64,000 nt of DNA from the NCBI RefSeq assembly GCF_001640805.2, contig NC_066849.1:21495060-21559059 (forward strand), written 5' to 3'. The DNA comes from Lates calcarifer. Taxonomy: Eukaryota > Chordata > Actinopteri > Centropomidae. Positions 13,356 to 28,054 of this stretch are shown here, piece by piece. Positions within the stretch are counted from its first letter, which is position 1, and every line of letters begins with the position of its first letter. A program made the translations under genes and the position numbers. A model generated the notes under the pieces. The model was not told the DNA's origin. It saw only the letters and a program-made list of their open reading frames with translations, and made no database searches.

Positions 13356-16300
13356 GCATTCATAGTGGTGCACTTAGTCCTTCACATGAAAAGTGACAGA
13401 AATAGACAGAAAATTGACAGAATGCATCGATATGAGTTCAGGGTGTAAATGTGATTGTCAGGTTTTTGGAAAGTTACAGAATTGTCTGGACACAGCCTCT
13501 CTTCATCGAACATCAGAAAAGTATGGGAAGGAGGAGGTTTCCAAAAGCTATTCTGAAGGAGCTCACTAGTACCTAAAGCAATGCTGAAGCAAACATGGTG
13601 AGGGTAATGCTGCTATTACCAATAGAAATAAAACTGGGAAAATAAGATACAAGTTGTAATAAACTAGAATTATCCTTTAAAATTTAGCTTTCTGATATCA
13701 CATAATATTGACAAAGCAAGTGAAAGTGACAGTGAAAACAATCCATGCCATGATAAGGAGAGGCAGGATGAAAGAGAAAAGGAGTTGAGAGCAGATAAGC
13801 CCACAGCAAGTGACAACTCCAGGGCACCCCCCTTTACACACACACACCTACTGTAACAGTGGCTAACAAACGCTATCATGCATAAAGCCTCGCTCACTGC
13901 TCTGGCTCCCAGCTTCTGAGGATTGTAGATGCTGTCATTTCTAAATCGCCTGAGGAATCTTTGCCTCAAGATAAAAAAATAAAAAAAAAGACATAAAGGG
14001 AAGCCTGAGGTTCAGCAGCCCAGATGGATATACACTACATCTACTCATGATGTTGTGATTTTAAGTCTGGTTCACGGTCCATTATGCTCTCATCTAATAC
14101 ATTTCTCTCTGTATTTTCTGTTATACTCTGCTGTACAAATGTCCATGATATGACTGAAGTTAAGTGAAAACTGATCTAAAATCTAGACTGCTCTTTGAAC
14201 ATCAGACATCATCAGATCAGAATGGCCCTGAGGGTTAGTAGATGGAAACTCTGTTACTCGGATTTGGTCTTATTTAAAAAAAAAACACAAAGTCATGTGA
14301 TAAAGGATGACATTTTGAATTTGTGCTTGTTTTCTGTCTTAAGAGATAGCTCTGAAGTTGTATTTCTTAGCATTTTTTTTAATGTCCATACGGCTTAACA
14401 TGTCCAATATGTGTAGAGAGCTTAACCTGATATTGATCTCATTTCACTGCAGGTCAGAGGGAAACCACTATATTACCCATAATGTCAGAATGGTTCTTTT
14501 AATTATGGTTCTAAAAGAAGGTATCTTGTGATGAGTCAGGTTGAACTGCATTGGTCTGACTGAGTCACTCGCATTTTCATAATGCCTCCACAACCAAAAT
14601 AAAGCCACCTAATTGCTTTTAAATAGAGCATAACATTCTCCTTACATTCAATCCATTTGCAACTTTGTTAGTTAAGCAAAACCCCTCAAAAGAAGCTTAA
14701 ATACTGATTCTGTCTTATGATTTTTATGCCTTGTAATAAAAACAAAATGCATTATGTTATAAATTCAATGGTGTAGTTGTTGGAAGTAAAACAAGAAAAA
14801 GATGCCTTGAATTTCCAAAGCCATTTTCCACCTTTCATGATGCATACATCATGTTTTCTCTGCCAAAATTTGGGCTGTGGGATGTTTTTTTCTCACGTCT
14901 AATTTATGCAGATTTATTGCACATGCATGCAAGCAGACTCACACACACACAGAGACATACACACACTCTTGGGGGAATAAAAATGCTTACAAACACAATC
15001 TCTCACTCTGCTCCACCCCATCCCATCCCAACACACGCACACACACAACCAGTACATGCATATCATCCCGACTTAATCTAATCCATTAGTCATATTAAGC
15101 AGATGTGGTAGTTTATATGGACCAGACATCTCTATCTACCAGCAGCAGATGCTGAGTTCCTCTACCAAAACTGAAACCCAAATACATATTATTACATTAT
15201 TACATATTACTTATCATTATGCCTCTACTTACTGTAGATGGTGGGAATATCAGCATAACATCTTATTAGAAATCCTCCCACGATGCAGCTCTGTGTCATT
15301 CTGTTCTGTGTGTGTGTGTGTGTGCTGGAGTGTGTCTCTGCGAGTTTCAGCAGCCAGCTGAGTGGCTGTGGTGGGCATCGGGCTTGAGACAGCTGGTGTA
15401 ATGACATTTTCACAGCGAGCGACAGAACAGCATGTTATTTTCTTCCATGGTCGGTGAGCCCACAGATTTAGAAAGGCTCAAGCAGGCATTCCCATTCAAA
15501 TCAATACTCTCGACAGAGGTCGTTTGGCTGGTACACTCAAAATGAGATGGAGGGAAAGAAGGGATTATCAATGCCTTATAAAACTGAGCATCAGCATCAG
15601 CAAGTGTTTGAGACTGATGTTTAATGCGTTACTGAGGAAAAGTTTCATTTCACTTCATTTAATTTCACTGACCCTGCCAGGGGCATCTGGGCTGAAACAT
15701 TTTATCTTACACTTTACTTGTCCACTGAATAAACAAGCCCATTTCCAGTAGTATTTTGAAGAGCAAAACTATAACACCTCACAAGCTTGTGTTCTACAAC
15801 ACTGACTTCAAATGTTCCATACAGCAAGGGCCAACCCCACCAGCTGTTTCTACTGATTTTAGCTGCATAATGGCGGCACATGCCGCTCCTGTGGTGTTGT
15901 TTCCATGGATGAGAGCCCTGCGATTTAGCGTCCCACTGTCTTCACTGCAGCAACATCATGTGTGTGTTTGGCTGCACCTGGGCCACATTTCAGACTCACA
16001 GTCATTTCATTCAGTCCAGTCTGATGCAAGCCCAGGTAACACATTCATATTCAATATAATATAAAAAACTGCCACAGAAAATGAGGGGTATGACTGGCCA
16101 AATAGGTACTAAAAATAATAAGGCAGAAGTCCTCTGTCTCTCTCTGTCTGTATAGATAGAGTCTTGTAGTCAAGTAGAGTCAAAAAATTAAGTCAATAAA
16201 ATAAAAACTCAATGGATCAGTGAGCTGGATAGAGATATATATGATGGATATGCAATATCTTGAGTTTGATTCCTGCCTGTGACCTTTGCATTCATTCCTT

Positions 16301-19300
16301 CTGTCACATCACATCTAGATTGATAGGAGAGACAGGTCTTTTCAAATTATAGTCATTTCATTGATAATTAAATCAATCAAAATGTACACTAAAGGAGCCC
16401 CATGATGTGTGCCAGCAAAATTACCACAAAATATCTGCATCCATCCGATGTGGATCTGCAGTGCAGTGGCCATACACAGCTCTGCAGCAGTTTCAGCGTT
16501 CACAGGAAGAAACTATCGAATATATTACTGATTAATCTAACAATTTAAAAATAATAATCCAGGGTGATTCATTTGGCTTATTGTGACTGACCAGCAACCA
16601 AAAACTGATGTTGAACATATATTGATGCTGTGTAAATTAGAGGAAAGCAACTCATACTGCACATTAGAAAAGCTCTGTTTGGAAAATAGTCTGTAATTTT
16701 ATTTAACTTACAACATTAGGCTGTCATCAGAACAGCCACTCATTATTATTTTTTTCTTTTTGCTTGATGTTTGTTCTTGTAATTTTTTAGTTTTCTCTGC
16801 TGCTGCTGCAGATGGAGGATGGGGAATCAATGTGAATAATTATTGTCTTTGAACAGCAACAGTTTATGATTCCTTTTAAATAAAATAATCGTTTTACTGC
16901 CACCTATTGAGTGTAGTTAAACCAATAATTTACTGCTCAGGCAAATGCAATTTGTATAAATGATCTTTAAGGAACATTTAATTGTCCAAGAGATACCTCC
17001 GTTGTAATAGACACATCATTACAGTAATAGCTTACCTTGAACAAGATTCAGCAAACAGAATAGCAGTTAACATATTGTATTTATCATTATCTACCAGTAT
17101 TGTTATGAATAGCACAGAAACTGTAATAATTCAACAACATATGTATAGTGTTAAACCAATTACAGAATTCAGTCACAACACACAATTCATTCAGATTTTG
17201 AGTTCTTATTCAAAGGTGTTTCAGCATTTATATACAGCAACTGCATGTTATACCATGATGCTGCTTTCTAGGCCAAAACAGTTTTAAAAATAACTCCACC
17301 ATCTCAACAAACTTTGGATGAAAAAAAGTAACTTCATGACAGCATCTGTCTACTGTTTTTTATTTTTTTGAGAATTTTCCATGTTACGAAATCAAGAATT
17401 TTTTTTTCGTTTTGCTTTTTCTTCTCTTCACTGCAGATATTTGAAGTGCTTTAAAGCTTCAAGGCCATGTCATAACAGCCTTGACCCTAAAAGATAGGGA
17501 GGAAGTGGGAAAACATAAAGAGCTTAAGAGATAGACACTTCCTCTTTTTTTCTCTCTCTTACCAAGTTGTACAACTGTGATTCAACACAGAGCTACTCAC
17601 GAGGATGCTGACATTTTCACTTGACACACAAAGGCTCCATCTCTCTCTGTCTCTGCCACACACAAAATTTAAAGACACCGACTCTCTCTTTGCCTCTCAC
17701 TTTCTCCTTAGGGAGAGCTCCATCAACATGTCCCCGCAGCATCATTAGCAGCCTCTGAGGATACACAAAGGCCTGGCCCGCTTGTGAGTGCCTCAGCGTG
17801 TATCACCACCTGTGTCTAATGGTGTGTGTCTGTCTGCTTTCTTTCTCCCAGTTTCTCCAGCTGACATTTCAGCAGCTGGTGTCTGTTTTGCCATTCGTAA
17901 AGAAGAAATCCTCTCAGTAAAAACAGACTGCAGTTGAGCCGAAACAAAAAAGGGGAAGTTTACAGAAAGTCAATTGGCCACTTGGTGTAAGTGAGGAAAT
18001 AATAGCTTTTTCATATGAAAGTCAAGCTCAAAGGCAGAATAACTACATACACAGAGGGGATTTTAACAGCTTACTTTATAATATAAAACATTTGATTGAG
18101 CTGTTTCTATACAAATATGTTTTAATGCAATTTTCCATACAGTGATGACTGATAACCAAGTGCTCTTTCTCTTTAATGCCTATTCATTGAAATATTGTGT
18201 AACACTACTCATATTTAATGGTGATTTTATATGAAATGATAGTGTCATTATGCATGGATATAAATTTATTAAATCACTGAATATGAATGTGCTCATGTTT
18301 AAAGTCCTCCCACCATTCATCAAGAATAAGAATAATTGGATTTTGGCGAGGCAGAGGACAAATATGGGCCAACCAGAGAGGGCGCGGGGTGTTTAGCCAT
18401 GCAGAAGAGGTAGAGGAGTTTCACTCTGACCTTGACTGATCACCTCCTCACAGGAGCAGAGGAGGAACCAAGACTGGTTCTGCAGGAGTCAGCACTGCAG
18501 ACCATGCAGGTGTGAGACATTCTTAGAGAATAAAAATTGCATTATTGGTGAAACTTATTTCAGCAAACAACAAACCAGTGGCAAGTAAATAACAAAGAAG
18601 AGAGAGGAGCAACTGCAGGAACCGTAGGTCAATTTTGTCCAGTGTGAATTGTGACTGGATGATTTTTCACACTGACAGACGATGACCAGTGACACAGGAT
18701 TCACCAATATCTCACCAATACCCATAATGACAGTAAGATACATTACAAGGAACTTATAAAAAAACTGAAGAAAGCAAATGTACACTGAATGCATAAACAT
18801 CAGGAAAATCTCACAGATAATAAGCTGTAGCCTCTCTTTGCCCTACTCACATGTTCATTGTGTAATAACCTGGAACAGATTTAATAAGGAGAACCGGTGA
18901 GAGGTAATCGCTTTTATCTATTCAACTCATCAGTCTGTGTCGATGAAAATGTCATATTTTGTACAAATGAAGCGTACTAACACTCAGTGTGTCATTCGCA
19001 TGTGCTCTCCAATAGCCGTTAGTATATAAACACACTTATGTGCTCATTTCAGCCTAAGAATCCATCATCATTACACCACAGTGTCCTGGGATTGCAGATA
19101 GAAAAGGCCGAGCATGCATGTGTAACCTTTCTGCTCAGCCCTGAAGGAGTATCTATAATAAGAAGCATCATAAATCGACAACAGTTGTACTACAATTGAG
19201 CGGGGTGTTCAGCAGTAAAAGGAAAGAAGAGAAACAGAGATGAGGATGGCCCCCACCCCGGGGTTAAAGGATAAAAAAGTTGCTGAGTGGTATGCCAGAT

Positions 19301-19660
19301 GTTATAATAGAGGTCAGAATGTCTTAACTGCATGAGTGGATCATCAAAAGGTACGGGGCAGGGAGGGAATGTGGTGCCATGTGCAGTGGAGGGGCACAGA
19401 GTCATGAACCACTCAGAACAATCTCACTTCTAACAATCTCACTGCAGGAAAAAGACAAAAACAAAAAATCTTGAGGGATTTGTCAGAAATGACAATCCTT
19501 AGACAAAGACTTTTTCACCATGGTGATTATCAGCACGTCATTTTTGTGCGCAGCTAGATCAGCTCTTTCCCCCGTCATTTACAGATCCGTGTCTTTAATC
19601 AACAGTTGACTGGGTGTTTCAATATTACTGAACCCGAAACCTGTACCAACTCATTCACTG

Positions 19661-19803
19661 ACTGACACCCCAGGATTAGTGAGTGAGAGGGATGGGGAGA
19701 GAAAGAGAATAAGCGAAAGACCCCACGAAGACCATCTGACACCCCATTATTAGTGTGTGTGTGCACGTGCCCTAATCTCTACCGACTGATACCCCATGAT
19801 TAG
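19661..19803 (+). repeat. Three spaced copies of a CTGAYACCCCA..ATTAG motif
   Basis: ctgacaccccaggattagtg at 19662, ctgacaccccattattagtg at 19736 and ctgataccccatgattag at 19785. A decayed tandem repeat with unequal spacing of about 74 and 49 bases. Confidence 0.7.
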
Positions 19804-20880
19804 ACATGGGGGTGGGGAGTGTAAAATATGTGTGAGCCTGTGTGCGGGTGTGTATGTGCTGGGGATGGGGCAGTGGGGTGAAGATTAACAATCATCATTA
19901 ACACAACACATGTCCATTAATCCTCATCATAAAGCCTGCTATTATTGCACTGAAAAGTTCAGCTGTTTGTCTGCGCCTGAGCTGCAGTGTAGCACTCCCA
20001 CTGCACACTGCCGGAAACAGGCTGTTGTGCATATGCATTTTAATGGACACACCAATGTACATTTGATACAAGTGTAAAGCAAAATGACTCACACAGTCTT
20101 GTGAGCCTCAGTCAATTCACTGTCATTCATGTGGCTACATAAGATGTGAGCCGAGACCTTGGACACTGCACTGTTGAGTCATTTAGTAGCTACATTTAAA
20201 TTGCATAGATTCAGGAATGATGTTCATTTAACATCACTTTCCTGTTGCTATGCTGCCATGATCAAGAAAGACCATTAAGACTTATTAGTGATGAATGGAT
20301 TGATGAACTGGTTCGGTTTCCTTAGTGGGTTGTACTAAGCCAGGGTAGTGAGTGCCATTGATTAGTCAATACAAAGAAAGAGAATTCATTGCCATTTACA
20401 AAGCATAAATGTCAAACATTGACTGGTCCCAGCCTCTTCAATGTAAGGATCTGCTCCTTTTATATACATCTATTTGAATAACTTTGGATTTTGAATACTT
20501 ACACGTAAGAGTAAAGTTTGAAAATGTCACCTTGGGCTCTGGGAACTTGTGGTGGCCAGTTCTGAATGTATTCTGACATTTTAAAGCAATAATAATAGAT
20601 TTATTGCCACTTGGGGGCAGCTGAACAACATTATTACCATATAAAGTTGTAATGAAAGTGTTAGCAAACAGCTTATTTGCAAAATTTGCTTTTATTTGAA
20701 GTTGGGTCAGCCTCTGTGTGGGTCTCCAAGTTCTCAGAGAAATATCTGACTCCATAGAGCGATGGGGAACTGCAGAGTCAGGTGATAATTCTCTGTAGTA
20801 CAGTCCAGATATGTCAGAGCTTCATCATACTAAATCAAACACAAGTGTGTCGTTATCCTCTGTCAAAAATGTATTTTAGA

Positions 20881-20916
20881 TAGAAGTTTGATTTTCTATA
20901 GAAAATCAAACTTCTA
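20881..20916. repeat. Perfect 36 bp palindrome
   Basis: An 18-base arm (TAGAAGTTTGATTTTCTA) is followed directly by its exact reverse complement, with no spacer. The flanks (20880 and 20917, both a) break the symmetry. It can form a cruciform or, if transcribed, a tight hairpin. Confidence 0.95.
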
Positions 20917-22853
20917 ACTCATCAAAGCTAAGACAAGAAAGAATATAAGAATATAACTAACCCTCAAAACACACTCCTTAAACTTATCTTACAAATCCAG
21001 CGAAACCATCACAAAGAAATTCAAGCTGAGTGCCTAAGTGGGCCAAATGTTTGATTTAAAGCACAGTTCTCCAACTTCAGTGGATTAATTATATAATTCA
21101 ATGTCCTGATATAACACCATTCACACAAGATTCAGGACTTCACTTACCACTATAACTGTATGTGTGGCTACAAATCCAGACTGTATATTTGGCAGCTCTG
21201 TGCAATCGAGTTGGAACCCTTCACTGCACTGTAAGTATCACCACTGCCATACATTTACCATGTATATTCTTCTGTCTAATATGCAGCTCTACCTCTTAAT
21301 CCTGTCCTCTCCTCTTTCATATTCTCATCTCGTCTACTCTACTACTGTCTTCACATTCCCTTGTCTGTCTCATTCATCTTCACATAAATCCAGTACGCTT
21401 TCAAAGCATTCATGTGACCTCTGGAGTTACACACAGTGAGAACACAGAAAATACTCTTCTTTGAGATATGACTCTCTGCTGCTTTCAAGTGCAACTCATA
21501 AGCTCTAACTTTTGCTCCTGAAAACTTGGTTTCAAATCTCTATAACATTAAATACTCATCAATAATTGTGCAACCATCAAAGCTTATGTAAAAACATCTT
21601 TTATTGTTATTTATTAAAAGTTTAACAAGCAGAGACTCAGCTAAGCTGCTTAAACAGGACTGTGTGAAAGTGGTTAGATCAGATATGACTGACAGTGGCC
21701 TGACAACATAAGTAAACAAACACACAACTCTGATCAGACTTTGACGCAGATGTTGCTAAATCCAGATCAGCGCACAGAGATGAGAAATCAGAAATGATGG
21801 CAGAAAATGTGTAAATGTAAAATGTAGAAAGCTCATGTGGGAAGCAGATTGAGAGAACAGACCTTCAGGGTCTTCGAGTCATAACTATGACGACAAAGAC
21901 TGTAGTCATGAAATCTGATTTTTGTGTGCTATATTTGTGCAACAGCAGCAGAGTGAAAAGGAAAAATGTGTGCAAATTAACATCTAAGCAGATTGTTCCA
22001 AAGTGGAAACAGCATTTTCATCATAAACATCACACCTCAGGAAAATGAAAATTTCTAATGAAGCCCAAGTTGCTATTTCCATCTTTCTCTGTGTTGGACC
22101 AGTTTATGAATACAACATTTCTAGTAGCACTAAAAGGCAACATTTTCTTACAAATCCCTGAGAATCTATGCACTAACTACATGTCAAAGAGAGTATGGCA
22201 ACCTGTATAAGGATCAGTGCCAGGGGCTAAAAGCTGCTACGTGCCATCTAGTTTCCACAACTGAAATGTTATATTAATGCTTTTTAGCATGAACACAAGA
22301 CACTTATAAGCAATTTATTACTGCCCAGAGCATCTCAAGGACACAGGAAGCTACCGTCAGGGTACACCTTTTCAGTGTTTGCCTATTAAATTTGAGACGG
22401 TTTCACCACATTTGGAGAAAATGAGTTTTTCTTGAGCTATCTGAAGTAATGCCTTGTTAGCGATATGAATGAAGCCAAGCTACAACCTTACACACCTATA
22501 CCTCTCCAGGTCCGAGTGCCTCATTGAGTTGGACGGAACACAATGAGTCGAATTCCAATAGGCTGTAGCCGGTGCTGAATTATCATGGAAAGAAGGGCAG
22601 CCTTCATTAGGGGGCCTGTGGTTTGTCTGGACTGATAAGGGCCCAGCCGGAGAGGAGACGAGCGACACATCGATCCTACACAATGAGCACCGTGTGACAC
22701 GCTGGAGCCCCAACGTAGATTAAGACTTAATGAAAACCAAATCAGACGAGGAAGAAGGAGAGAGGGAGAGACAGAGCAAACAGAGATAACAAGGGAAGGG
22801 ATGGGAAGGGCAGTCATAGAGGGAGTCCCATCTGAAGGAGAGACAAAGTTAGA

Positions 22854-22898
22854 CGGGATAAGCAGAACCTTGGGGGTTGGAGCGCATAAGATAGAGTT
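22854..22898 (+). repeat. 45 bp direct repeat, copy 1
   Basis: Matches 23660-23704 over 45 bases with one mismatch (accttgg versus actttgg). This copy lies about 170 bases outside the MITE-like element. Confidence 0.9.
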
Positions 22899-23068
22899 TA
22901 TGTGTGTGCGCATGTATGTGTGTCAAAGGAAGAGGGGTTAAGTGAATGAAGCAGAGAGAACAGAATCACTGAGTGTCAAAAAGAAGCCAAAGAATCAAGC
23001 TGCAAAAGTTTAGTAAAGAGGACACAGTATCCTTCAGACAGGTGTTCCCAAAGTAGAAAGAGGTGAGC

Positions 23069-23833
23069 TTTAAAGGAATTTGACATTCTGATAAATCCAC
23101 TTATTTGCTTTCTTTATGAGAAAGAGCTGATTAGACTGATATCGACCTCATGTTCGTACACTACAGAAATAGACATTTTGGGAAATATATTTTTCCTTTT
23201 CTTGCCAAGGTTTATATGAGAAAATCAATACCACTCTCAGGTCTATGCAGTAAATATGAAGCTATAGAGCCCAGAAATGATTAGCCTATGTTAGCATAAA
23301 GACTAAGGCAGGGGGAAAAAGCTTGCCTGGCTCATTCTGAAGTTTCAAAACACACCTAAGAGCCCATCTTAAATCTCCCTAATTAACACACTGTATTTGT
23401 TTGTGTATGGACTAAAGGAGCTGATCATGCTGGCATCTTTTTGAACTTTGGAGAGAGCCAGGCTGTAGCTTCATACTTAATGCACAGACACAAGTGAGGT
23501 ATCGATCTTCCTATCTAACTCAGGGACAACAAAGTGAATAAGAGTATTTCCCAGAATGTCAAACAATTCTTTTAAGTACACAGCTGGCATCAGGTTTTGT
23601 TTAGCCTAGCGTAGTGTAGTGTAAATACTGACAGCAAGGGGAGAGCAGCTAGCCTGACTCGGGATAAGCAGAACTTTGGGGGTTGGAGCGCATAAGATAG
23701 AGTTACTACTCTTACCATTCCTCTTGTCTGATTTCTGGTTTGTTTCACCAAGAAATTTGAAAAGTAAAATTAGTCAGTTACACAAGCTATTTCTCAATAT
23801 ATTTCCCAAAATGACTAACTATCCCTTTAAGGA
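23069..23833. mobile_element. MITE-like element with inverted ends
   Basis: The left end ctttaaaggaatttgacatt and the right end (reverse complement of aatgactaactatccctttaag) are inverted copies. The body has atgaagctatagag, gttagcataaagac and ctgatcatgctggc motifs of a widespread teleost repeat. Part of the left arm is doubled (attttgggaaatatat near 23176). A 45-base piece matching outside flanking DNA lies near its right end. Confidence 0.6.
23660..23704 (+). repeat. 45 bp direct repeat, copy 2, inside the MITE-like element
   Basis: The same 45 bases as 22854-22898, lodged near the right end of the MITE-like element. Confidence 0.9.
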
Positions 23834-26800
23834 TAGATGTCATGCTGCACTCCCAGACATTAAGACATCTTAATTTTGTCTGTATTGCAGTTAGATAATT
23901 GTACACTTAATCATATTTTATAACATAAATAAATACATCTTTTAATATGTGTTTTCTTAGTACAAACTGTTGGCTATGTTGTAGTAATTCATTTGTTTTG
24001 AAAATGAAAAACAAATGAAAAACCCAGCAGTAGAATTTTTAAGCACAACATGCACCTCTTCTACTGAGCATGATAGACACTGCCACCATCTAATAACCTG
24101 CAGGGCTGAACTGTGCCAACATTTGTCCCAAACACAACCCAGATATGTGCATACTTACTGCCAAGTTGGGATATAACAAGCTGAGAGGTGTGGGAGAGGA
24201 AGACAGAGAGGTGCTGATAGATAGGTGGGTGAGCATGAAAAGCAAGAATAAGAAGGTGTGGAGGAGGAAGGTGACTCAGTGGCCAGCCAGACACCTTTGT
24301 TAACATACTGGGACAGTTATGTGTGTCTGTATGGGTGTGTGTGTGTGAGTGTGTGTATGTTACCACACCATATTGTTTGTGCCTTTACTCATCTGTGACT
24401 TTTTTTAATTGCTTTATCCAGCACAAAGACCTGCATCCTTTCTTGTGTTGACGAATAAAGCACTTACCCTATGTGATGGCCCTTTAGTAGCTGATATATC
24501 CATAAGGCTTAGTGCTGTTTAAAAACACTAACACCTGCCAAACAATTATTCAACCACACAGTATTACCTGTGCAGTGACCTATCAAATGAAACTACCTTT
24601 CCCTCTTCTACTAATAGAGGAGAACCCATTTTAATTAACCAAATGGGTTAAGGGTGAGACCTGTGTTGGGTTTTAACATAGTTAAGATTTCCACAAGTCT
24701 ACAGTATTGGTGTACTGTATGTCTTCAGATGGAGGTGTTGTGCAAACATTAAAGAATGATCTGTGAAGTGAGGTATACAGATTTCAAGATGAAAAGAAAA
24801 GAAAAGCACAGAATCAGATTGGTACTCGTTATCAGTGAGTATCCAGTATCAGAATCAGTCTTCATCTGTATCCTTTTCCGTTTAGTACTGTGACATTTCA
24901 CTACACAACATTCAACAAGGAGATGTGTATGGAGCTTCAGCAAGGGATGAGAGGATCTGACTGGGATCTCATCTTGTTTAATGAGGTGACAACCACATTG
25001 AGAAGGATGAGTGTTTTCTCATCAGCAGTATAATTCAGATTTAGGCCTGTTTAGATGGAGGTCAGTGGGCTCTTAATAATGAGCTACATGGTTTGCTGGC
25101 TTTAGTGTGTGTGTATGTGGTCAGGGGGCAGAGCTGTTTGTGTTCTGCATGTGAGTGTTTGTGTGTGTAGCAAAGGGTGTGCTTGGAATATAGCTCATCT
25201 TTATATCTTAACTGATTAATATATTTAGTGGAACTATACCCACTCATTAGACACATTTGTACTCTATTTATGAGGACTCTTATTTGACAAACTGCATTCA
25301 GTGCTCACACTGAGGTGCAAAAGTACACACACAGACATATAATGGTGTATAGCCTATATGTAAGAAGAAAATCCTAGAAGGCTCTGTGAAATCCTGTCAA
25401 ATCTCAAACAAAGAGCTCACAATTACAGCCAAACCACAAGACCCAGCAGCAGCAAACCCCTCAGATTTACGCAGACAAAGCGAGAAAGACCAGTATGTAG
25501 TGTGTGAATAAAATCTGCTTGTGTGTGCATGTTTACTGTCCATTTTCTTTGTGAGAAAAATGCTGCCAAGGTGTGCAAATTGGCGGGTGTTTCTATGTAT
25601 AGTATGTGTGTGTGTATCTAATGACAGTTGCTACTCTACTTTTCCTCAATTCAGACAAAGCTGGAGACTCAGCTTCATGCTATGCCCTTGCATTGCTTCA
25701 CTGCATACACACTCACACTCTCATTGGGGATAATCAGCCATTTCCCCTACCTCAGCACGACATCATGTGTATGTGCGTGGGTCTCTGTGTGTAAATGGCG
25801 CTCCCTCTCCATGTGACAGATGGGCTCCCATAGTAGCAGTTCACATGGGGGCGGCAGAAAGTCACTTTTGGATGCGATAACCTTCACACCTCCCAAGAAT
25901 TTTTTGGATTGTTGGGGGGGCTTCCTGTTGAACTGGACAGACTCAAGATCTGTGCAAGTGCATTGGCAGGATCTGCCGGGGTGTTAGAACACCAAACTGA
26001 GCCAAATAAGGCCATAGGGGGCCAAAGCAAACCGAGCTGTAAACCAAAAGTCTGTGCAAAGAATTTATTTTTTAATATTATGTAAATTGCTTGGGTAAAT
26101 ATGGGTTCAAAAGCAACTGGCAGACCTATACACGCAACTGCTAGAATTAACAATGAATGTAAATTATAAATTGAATTATAAATTGTTAAGTGAAGGAAGA
26201 GGAAACAGATGGCAGCCACAGAAGGTAAGGACAGGGCAAATGGACACACTTGTCTGTGCTGATTCTGCTAGCACTTCTGCTAACAGGCAGTTGCCTTTGT
26301 CAGATTTTGGGAAAGTCAGTCAGAATGTGCTGTGCTGTAGCTGCCTCAAAGCCTGTATGATACACCACAATGCTGCCACACTGTTTGCATTATATTGTGT
26401 CACTCTTATCCCCCTGAGCACAGCAAACACACAATGCCTACAATTTGCAGAATCTATTAGGATAACACTATTTCAAATCAGTTGACCAGACCAATGACAA
26501 AACTAGATGTGGTGACTGATTGTTTTTAACATGTAGTTTAAGGTCAGTTCTACAGCAAAGATCATAAACATACTATAGTGTCACATTCATGTCGCTGGTA
26601 TGCAGTGACGATGTCTTTGAACAGGTAATGTGAACATTAATATATTTACTGTAGTGATGAAATGTGGGGCAACAGCACTGACAGCATCTGTATAATTCCA
26701 ATTAACATTTCTCAAAAGCAGAGCGTCTCCAACAATAAACAACAATAATGAGCAATGATGTGCAGGCCTCTCACAGCAGGTTGAACAGACTGTCCTGTTT

Positions 26801-27577
26801 TTCAAGTGCCTTGAAAATACACTCGCAGACTTGAGGACACTTTCTAACATCAAAGGTCCAAATAGCTTCAAACAACAATCAAGACTGACTGCACAGTGCC
26901 TTATGTTGGATCACCACCTGGAACATGTGAGCCAGGAACCTACTCTTTGAGAAGGCAGACGAGGAAGCAAAGCAGATAGAGGCTGTTTATAATGATAATT
27001 AGCATTACACAACAGCTGTATACCTGCTAAAGACGTCTCTCCTGGGTGATGTAGCCCTGTCTCCATCTCTTCTCTCATGACTTCAGTTCATCTTTCCCTT
27101 CCCTTTTCTTCCACTCTTCTGACCCTTCTCTGTTATCCATCATCTCTCCATATCCCTGCATTTGTGTAGTATATCCCTCACTCATCTCCCAGATGCATTC
27201 TTTTATATGCGGGACATCTAAAGTGATGCTTTTGTGTGTAACTCTCCACACCCAGGTGAAATACTCACATTGTCCTTTCAATAACGTCTGTACTGTCATT
27301 CTTCCTTTTTCATTATCAGCTCAGATTCAACACACTGTCCCTTGCCTTCCTCCCTCACCCATTCTCTTTCTGCTGCTCTCTCTTTCTTTCATCTCTTCCT
27401 CTGTCTCTCCCTCCTCCTGATGTTATGCCACTGTGCCAATGAGAAGTAGCAGAAGGAGAAAGGAGGAATGAATCTGGGTCACAGGAGGCCATGCATCTCA
27501 AGTCTCCACTCCGCCACAATAAAAAGGAAATTGATCTGTGGCTCGTCGGCTCTCCCGTTCCCTTTTGCCTAAAGCAC

Positions 27578-27586
27578 AGAGAGAGA

Positions 27587-27619
<33 letters not shown>
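27578..27619. repeat. (AG)n(AC)n microsatellite
   Basis: Short (ag) run followed by about 15 ac units. Confidence 0.9.
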
Positions 27620-27621
<2 letters not shown>

Positions 27622-28054
27622 CTGAGTCAGTCCATGGAAACAGTGCTCATCTGCCACTTGGATCCATCCTTTTTCCAAAGCAGCAGGTGCTCCCAGACTG
27701 GGAGCACACAAATGCAGCAGCATCATATAGACACACACTGGGTCTCTTCCCTCCATACTACCACCACCCTGTGTGCACAAGTTTATGTGTGGCTGTGTAA
27801 TTATGTTTCTCAATTCAAAACCCTGCAGTGGTATGAAAGCAATTTACTAGAGAGTTTAAACTAAAATTGACACGGAGCATGGTAAACATGCTTTAAAATT
27901 CTGTTTGCCTTTCTATTGTTATGTCTCTCACCTTCCCATTCATCTCTCTCTGCCTCTGTAGTCTGCCTGTCTCTAAATACAACCCAGTGATGAATGAATG
28001 TATGAACTGAAAATCATCATCATCAGCTGTCGAAATCCAGTGAGTTAAACAAAA

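Larger units (their letters stand above)
13361..22853. other. Intronic segment
   Basis: Unique AT-rich sequence with a short (TG)n at 15307-15324, GA/CT-rich stretches, the spaced CTGAYACCCCA motif and the 36 bp palindrome. The stretch 20500-20760 (ccacttgggggcagctg and agtgttagcaaacagcttatttgc) looks like part of a dispersed teleost repeat. No exon or RNA gene recognised. Confidence 0.45.

Noticed and set aside
27355..27813. 152-codon minus-strand open frame
   Set aside because: Crosses an (AC)n/(AG)n microsatellite and CT-rich DNA; low complexity, no motif.
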